Positions 60,479 to 64,000 of a stretch of DNA of 64,000 nt are shown here, piece after piece. This DNA comes from Hoylesella marshii DSM 16973 = JCM 13450 (GTDB lineage Bacteria > Bacteroidota > Bacteroidia > Bacteroidales > Bacteroidaceae). The notes under the pieces were generated by a model. It made no database searches. It saw nothing but the letters and a program-made list of their open reading frames with translations, and was not told the DNA's origin. The stretch is from NCBI RefSeq assembly GCF_000146675.1, contig NZ_GL397214.1, forward strand, positions 1,986,107-2,050,106. The letters run 5' to 3'. A program made the translations under genes and the position numbers. The first letter of the stretch is position 1. Each line of letters starts with the position of its first letter.

Positions 60479-61552
60479 ATGAAGGCGGAAGAAAACATCT
60501 TTGAGACGGTGGAAGACTTGGAAGACGACGGGCAACAGGCGTTGTACGAACACTTCAGAACAGTCGTAGACAGCGGTCAGATGCCCGTGCGTATTGACAA
60601 GTATCTCTTCGAGAAGATGCAGCACTCCAGCAGGAATCGCATCCAAAATGCGGCAGATGCCGGTTTTATCCATGTGAATGGCAAGCCGGTAAAGAGCAAC
60701 TATAAGGTTCGCCCCTCGGATGTGGTCACATTGATGCTCGACCGTCCGCAGCACGACACTACGATAGAACCCGAAGAAATGCCGCTGGAGGTGGTATATG
60801 AAGATAATGATCTAATGGTCATCAACAAGCCGGCGGGTCTCGTTGTTCATCCGGGAGCAGGCAACTTTCATGGTACGTTGGTGAATGCGCTGGCTTGGTA
60901 TCTGAAAGACCTTGACACCTATGACCCTAATGACCCTGAAGTGGGATTGGTGCATCGCATCGATAAAGACACGAGCGGTCTGCTGTTGATAGCCAAAACA
61001 CCGGAGGCAAAGTCGAAATTAGGCGTACAGTTTCTCAATAAGACCACCCATCGCAGCTATGTAGCTTTGGTATGGGGCAACTTTACCGATGAGGAAGGCC
61101 GGATAGAAGGCAACATCGCTCGCGACCCCAAAGACCGATTACGCATGACGGTCTTGCCGTCTGACTCGGAAATGGGTAAACCCGCAGTGACGCATTATAA
61201 GGTGTTGGAACGTTTCGGCTATACGACATGGATAGAATGTGTGCTGGAAACGGGCAGAACCCATCAGATACGGGCACATATGAAGTATATAGGGCATCCA
61301 TTGTTTGGTGATGAGCGTTACGGCGGAACAGAGATACTGAGAGGTAATCGCAGCTCCACCTACAAGGCATTTGTACAGAATGGATTGAAAATATGTCCGC
61401 GTCAAGCCCTCCATGCACAGACGTTAGGATTTATACATCCCACCACCGGCCGACAAATGGACTTCACTTCACCTCTCCCTGAAGACCTGTCTGCACTTTT
61501 GAAACGTTGGCGGGGATTCATCAAAGGCAACGAACATAAAACAACTATATAG
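60479..61552 (+). CDS. rluD: 23S rRNA pseudouridine synthase, RluD family
   Basis: 357 residues. An S4 RNA-binding domain spans about 37-85 (VRIDKYLFEKMQHSSRNRIQ). The catalytic domain has the motif HRIDKDTSGLLL with the nucleophile Asp162, plus VVHPGAGN, RTHQIRAHMKYIGHPL and RQALHAQTLGF. RluD converts uridines in helix 69 of 23S rRNA to pseudouridine; related RluC or RluA-type specificity cannot be fully excluded. It lies 6 bp after the PASTA gene and 3 bp before ddl, so it is translated from one message. Confidence 0.9.
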   Translation: MKAEENIFETVEDLEDDGQQALYEHFRTVVDSGQMPVRIDKYLFEKMQHSSRNRIQNAADAGFIHVNGKPVKSNYKVRPSDVVTLMLDRPQHDTTIEPEEMPLEVVYEDNDLMVINKPAGLVVHPGAGNFHGTLVNALAWYLKDLDTYDPNDPEVGLVHRIDKDTSGLLLIAKTPEAKSKLGVQFLNKTTHRSYVALVWGNFTDEEGRIEGNIARDPKDRLRMTVLPSDSEMGKPAVTHYKVLERFGYTTWIECVLETGRTHQIRAHMKYIGHPLFGDERYGGTEILRGNRSSTYKAFVQNGLKICPRQALHAQTLGFIHPTTGRQMDFTSPLPEDLSALLKRWRGFIKGNEHKTTI

Positions 61553-61555
61553 CAC

Positions 61556-62557
61556 ATGAAAAGTATAAAGAGAACCATTGCCATCGTTTGCGGTGGCGAT
61601 TCATCCGAACACGACGTATCATTACGTTCGGCGCAAGGGCTGTATTCTTTCTTCGACAAAGAGCGTTACAATGTATATATCGTAGACATCAAAGGCCAAG
61701 ACTGGCGAGTAAATCTGCCGAACGGTGACGTTGCGCCCATTGATAGAAACGACTTCTCTTTCATGGAGAACGGCAAGTTTATGCTGTTTGACTATGCTTA
61801 TATCACCATACACGGTACCCCGGGGGAGAACGGGCTTCTGCAAGGCTACTTTGAACTGCTGCATATCCCTTATTCCACGAGTGGCGTTTTGGTAGAAGCG
61901 CTTACATTCAACAAGTTTGTATTGAATCAATATCTGCGCGGTTACGGTGTCAGTGTAGCTGAAAGTATATTGGTTCGCCGGGGCTTTGAAGACCAGATAG
62001 ACGAAAAGACGATAGAAGAGAAGATAGGCTTGCCTTTCTTTGTGAAGCCCGCAGCAGACGGGAGTAGCTTTGGTGTCTCTAAGGTAAAGAACATAGACCA
62101 ACTGGCTCCCGCGTTGCGTAATGCGTTTATGGAGAGCGATGAAGTGATGATTGAGTCGTATCTGAAAGGCACGGAGATTTCCATCGGATGCTACAAGACG
62201 CGTGAAAAGTCTGTTGTACTACCCGCTACGGAAGTGGTAACGAGCAACGAGTTCTTCGATTACGATGCAAAATACAACGGGCAGGTGCAGGAAATCACTC
62301 CGGCACGTCTGTCGGAAGAGACTGCCGAACGGGTGAAACAAATCACCCATGCCATCTACGACATACTCCATTGCAATGGAATCATCCGTATTGATTATAT
62401 CATCACAAAGAACGAAGATGGTACGGAGAAAATCAATATGTTAGAAGTGAACACCACACCGGGCATGACCGCTACCAGCTTTATACCGCAGCAGATACGT
62501 GCTGCCGGACTTAATATAACCGAGGTTCTGACAGAAATCGTAGAGAACCAATTCTAA
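61556..62557 (+). CDS. ddl: D-alanine--D-alanine ligase
   Basis: 333 residues with the ATP-grasp fold. Start IAIVCGGDSSEHDVSLRSAQG (Glu and Ser of the active site), HGTPGENGLLQGYFELLHIPYSTSGV, the ATP-binding FFVKPAADGSSFGVSKV and the metal-binding NMLEVNTTPGMTATS. The Tyr/Phe selector region (PYSTSGV) fits D-Ala-D-Ala formation rather than D-Ala-D-Lac. It supplies the terminal dipeptide for the peptidoglycan precursor. A long stem-loop terminator follows at 62565. Confidence 0.94.
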   Translation: MKSIKRTIAIVCGGDSSEHDVSLRSAQGLYSFFDKERYNVYIVDIKGQDWRVNLPNGDVAPIDRNDFSFMENGKFMLFDYAYITIHGTPGENGLLQGYFELLHIPYSTSGVLVEALTFNKFVLNQYLRGYGVSVAESILVRRGFEDQIDEKTIEEKIGLPFFVKPAADGSSFGVSKVKNIDQLAPALRNAFMESDEVMIESYLKGTEISIGCYKTREKSVVLPATEVVTSNEFFDYDAKYNGQVQEITPARLSEETAERVKQITHAIYDILHCNGIIRIDYIITKNEDGTEKINMLEVNTTPGMTATSFIPQQIRAAGLNITEVLTEIVENQF

Positions 62558-62564
62558 ACGATAT

Positions 62565-62633
62565 GAGGGAAATGAGGAAACGAAACGGGCTATCCATTGG
62601 CCAAGCAGTTCGTTTGCTCGTTTCCCTCTTTAC
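62565..62633 (+). terminator. Long stem-loop terminator after ddl
   Basis: GAGGGAAATGAGGAAACGAA and GTTCGTTTGCTCGTTTCCCTC pair over about 20 bp with two or three mismatches, followed by TTTACTTT. The loop (about 62586-62607) itself can form a small hairpin. Confidence 0.7.
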
Positions 62634-62654
62634 TTTACCCATCACATCCATGTC

Positions 62655-63806
62655 ATGAAAATACCAGCAGTATTCGATACCATCCGCCCCTTTGAGCCAG
62701 AGGAACTGCCCGACGTGTTCCGTCGCCTCCTGAACGATGTGCAGTTCCGTCAAGTTCTCGCCTACGTCTTCCCCGACATCCCTTTCGAGGTGTTGCAAGC
62801 CAAGATGCTGCAATGTAAGAGCAGCCTCGATTTCCAAAAGGCTTTCTGCTACGGCTTCCTTGAACATCTGTTGGGTAAGACGGCGAAGAGCTGCGATATG
62901 GATACCAAGGCCATTGATACGCAGAAACGATATACCTTTGTGAGCAATCATCGCGACATTGTGCTTGATTCCGCCTTGCTCGATAAACTCTTGCTCGATG
63001 CCGGCTTCACCACCACCTGCGAGATAGCCATCGGCGACAACCTGCTTTCCCTGCCGTGGGTGAAAGACCTCGTGAGGGTCAATAAATCTTTTATCGTGGA
63101 GCGGAACTTACCTATGCGACAGATGCTGCTCGCCAGCAAGAGGCTGTCGGACTACATGCACTTTGCTATCGACAGCAAAAACGAAAATATATGGATAGCC
63201 CAGCGTGAAGGACGTGCCAAGGATTCCGATGACCGCACCCAGCCCGCCGTACTTAAAATGCTCGCTATGGGTGGCGAAGGTTCTCTCATCCAGCGTCTTT
63301 CAGCCCTGCATATCGTGCCGCTCACCATCTCTTATGAATACGACCCCTGCGATTTCCTGAAGGCTAAAGAGTTTCAACAGAAACGAGACGATGCCCTCTT
63401 CCGCAAGTCGCCCGCCGACGACATCGTGAGCATGCAGACCGGTATCACGGGCTACAAAGGCCACATCCACTATCATTGTGCGCCTTGTATAGACGATTTC
63501 CTGCACACACTCGGCCCTGATATACCCAAGACGGAACTCTTCGATACCATCGCCGCCTACATCGACCGACAGATACACCGGCATTACCGCTTGTATCCTA
63601 TCAACTACATAGCTGCCGATCGCCTGGCAAACACCGACCGACATGCCGACCGATACACGTCTGACGACATCCGACAGTTCGATGAATACATCGCGCAACG
63701 CCTCGCTCTCATCGACCTACCCCATCGAGACGACGACTTTCTGCGCAACCGTCTGCTTACCATGTATGCCAACCCCGTCATCAACCACCATCGTGTCGTA
63801 GACTGA
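62655..63806 (+). CDS. Acyltransferase of the PlsC/LPLAT superfamily
   Basis: 383 residues. The HX4D motif is in FVSNHRDIVLDSALL (about 97-111) and the second block is IWIAQREGRAKDSDDRTQ, a version of the EGTRS motif. No membrane helix is obvious, so it is probably peripheral. The family transfers acyl chains to lysophospholipids or other glycerol phosphates, and in Bacteroidetes sometimes to aminolipids. The N-terminal 90 residues are a helical extension without a family I recognise. It follows the ddl terminator and precedes a lipoprotein gene by 30 bp. Confidence 0.8.
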   Translation: MKIPAVFDTIRPFEPEELPDVFRRLLNDVQFRQVLAYVFPDIPFEVLQAKMLQCKSSLDFQKAFCYGFLEHLLGKTAKSCDMDTKAIDTQKRYTFVSNHRDIVLDSALLDKLLLDAGFTTTCEIAIGDNLLSLPWVKDLVRVNKSFIVERNLPMRQMLLASKRLSDYMHFAIDSKNENIWIAQREGRAKDSDDRTQPAVLKMLAMGGEGSLIQRLSALHIVPLTISYEYDPCDFLKAKEFQQKRDDALFRKSPADDIVSMQTGITGYKGHIHYHCAPCIDDFLHTLGPDIPKTELFDTIAAYIDRQIHRHYRLYPINYIAADRLANTDRHADRYTSDDIRQFDEYIAQRLALIDLPHRDDDFLRNRLLTMYANPVINHHRVVD

Positions 63807-63836
63807 CGGCCGTTTTATACTCATTCCCCTTCTGCC

Positions 63837-64000
63837 ATGCGTCAATTCATTTCTATAACAACCCTGTGTCTCCTGTTCGTTGCCTGCGAGTTCAACGACT
63901 ATAAGTCGGGCGACAATGCGTTGTCTTATCTGCGTGCCGACTTTGCAGAAGCCCATACATCGGCCGTCGGGCGTATAGACCATGCTGTGAATGATGCCGG
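63837..64000 (+). CDS. Lipoprotein, N-terminal part (runs off the window)
   Basis: About 54 residues visible. Begins MRQFISITTLCLLFVACEFN, a lipoprotein signal with the VAC box at Cys17. The mature start (DYKSGDNALSYLRADFAEAH) has no domain I can name. It lies 30 bp after the acyltransferase gene, so probably in the same transcript. Truncated only by the window end. Confidence 0.7.
   Translation, partial: MRQFISITTLCLLFVACEFNDYKSGDNALSYLRADFAEAHTSAVGRIDHAVNDA

Overview
The window reads as chromosomal DNA of a Bacteroidales species, most likely Prevotella or a close relative. Three things point there. Most genes lack a clear Shine-Dalgarno sequence and instead follow the Bacteroidetes promoter TTTG-N19/20-TAnnTTTG, for example at 466, 1744, 8653, 11467, 17381, 17479, 27076, 27123, 30887, 48248, 59073, 59247 and 59603. 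The secreted alpha-amylase ends in what looks like a type IX secretion sorting domain. The gene neighbourhoods (lysE-DUF4924-rfbD-prfC; PASTA-rluD-ddl-acyltransferase; XRE/cupin-acyl-CoA ligase) are typical Bacteroidales arrangements.

Layout. 1-1733: start of a polysaccharide flippase and a Gate-domain membrane protein (both minus). 1860-2500: a dense non-coding cluster of short periodic repeats. 2644-8684: M20 dipeptidase (plus), then a minus-strand unit of tRNA-Gly, tRNA-Leu, TPR lipoprotein, thioredoxin-fold lipoprotein and the ComM-type ATPase. 8992-14086: alpha-amylase, class II aldolase, a candidate small RNA and glutaminase. 14096-17411: MFS transporter, HAD phosphatase and papain-like lipoprotein (minus). 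17479-23283: GNAT-like protein, topoisomerase IV subunit B, an AraC-type regulator and an S41 protease. 23308-27107: the minus operon lysE, DUF4924, rfbD, prfC, divergent from a ROK glucokinase. 28236-29343: a second large repeat cluster. 29376-30918: three small minus genes. 31002-37009: mltG, XRE-cupin regulator, acyl-CoA ligase, glycyl-tRNA synthetase and an FKBP lipoprotein. 37110-37653: a third repeat cluster. 37674-46661: part of the division and cell-wall (dcw) cluster, rsmH-ftsL-ftsI-murE-mraY-murD-ftsW. 46778-48279: asparaginase and tRNA-Gln. 48839-55855: a MacAB-like ABC system followed by a DPP-IV-type peptidase. 56082-59103: sodium/alanine symporter and a histidine phosphatase. 59247-64000: rpmH, a PASTA protein, rluD, ddl, an acyltransferase and the start of a lipoprotein.

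The protein-coding content is mainly housekeeping: peptidoglycan precursor synthesis and division (dcw genes, ddl, mltG, PASTA proteins), translation (prfC, glyS, rsmH, rluD, rpmH, three tRNAs) and amino-acid or peptide use (glutaminase, asparaginase, several peptidases, alanine symporter). The unexplained signal lies between the genes. Five separate intergenic regions carry arrays of a roughly 13-bp imperfect palindrome (AAAGCATAGCTTT or its complement) repeated at exactly 22 bp, with variable DNA between the cores. Three further arrays with different cores have 22- or 23-bp periods. A roughly 320-350 bp element with terminal inverted repeats occurs twice in full and once as a half copy. These are the best candidates for something undescribed. 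They look like either phased protein-binding arrays or a family of non-autonomous repeat elements.
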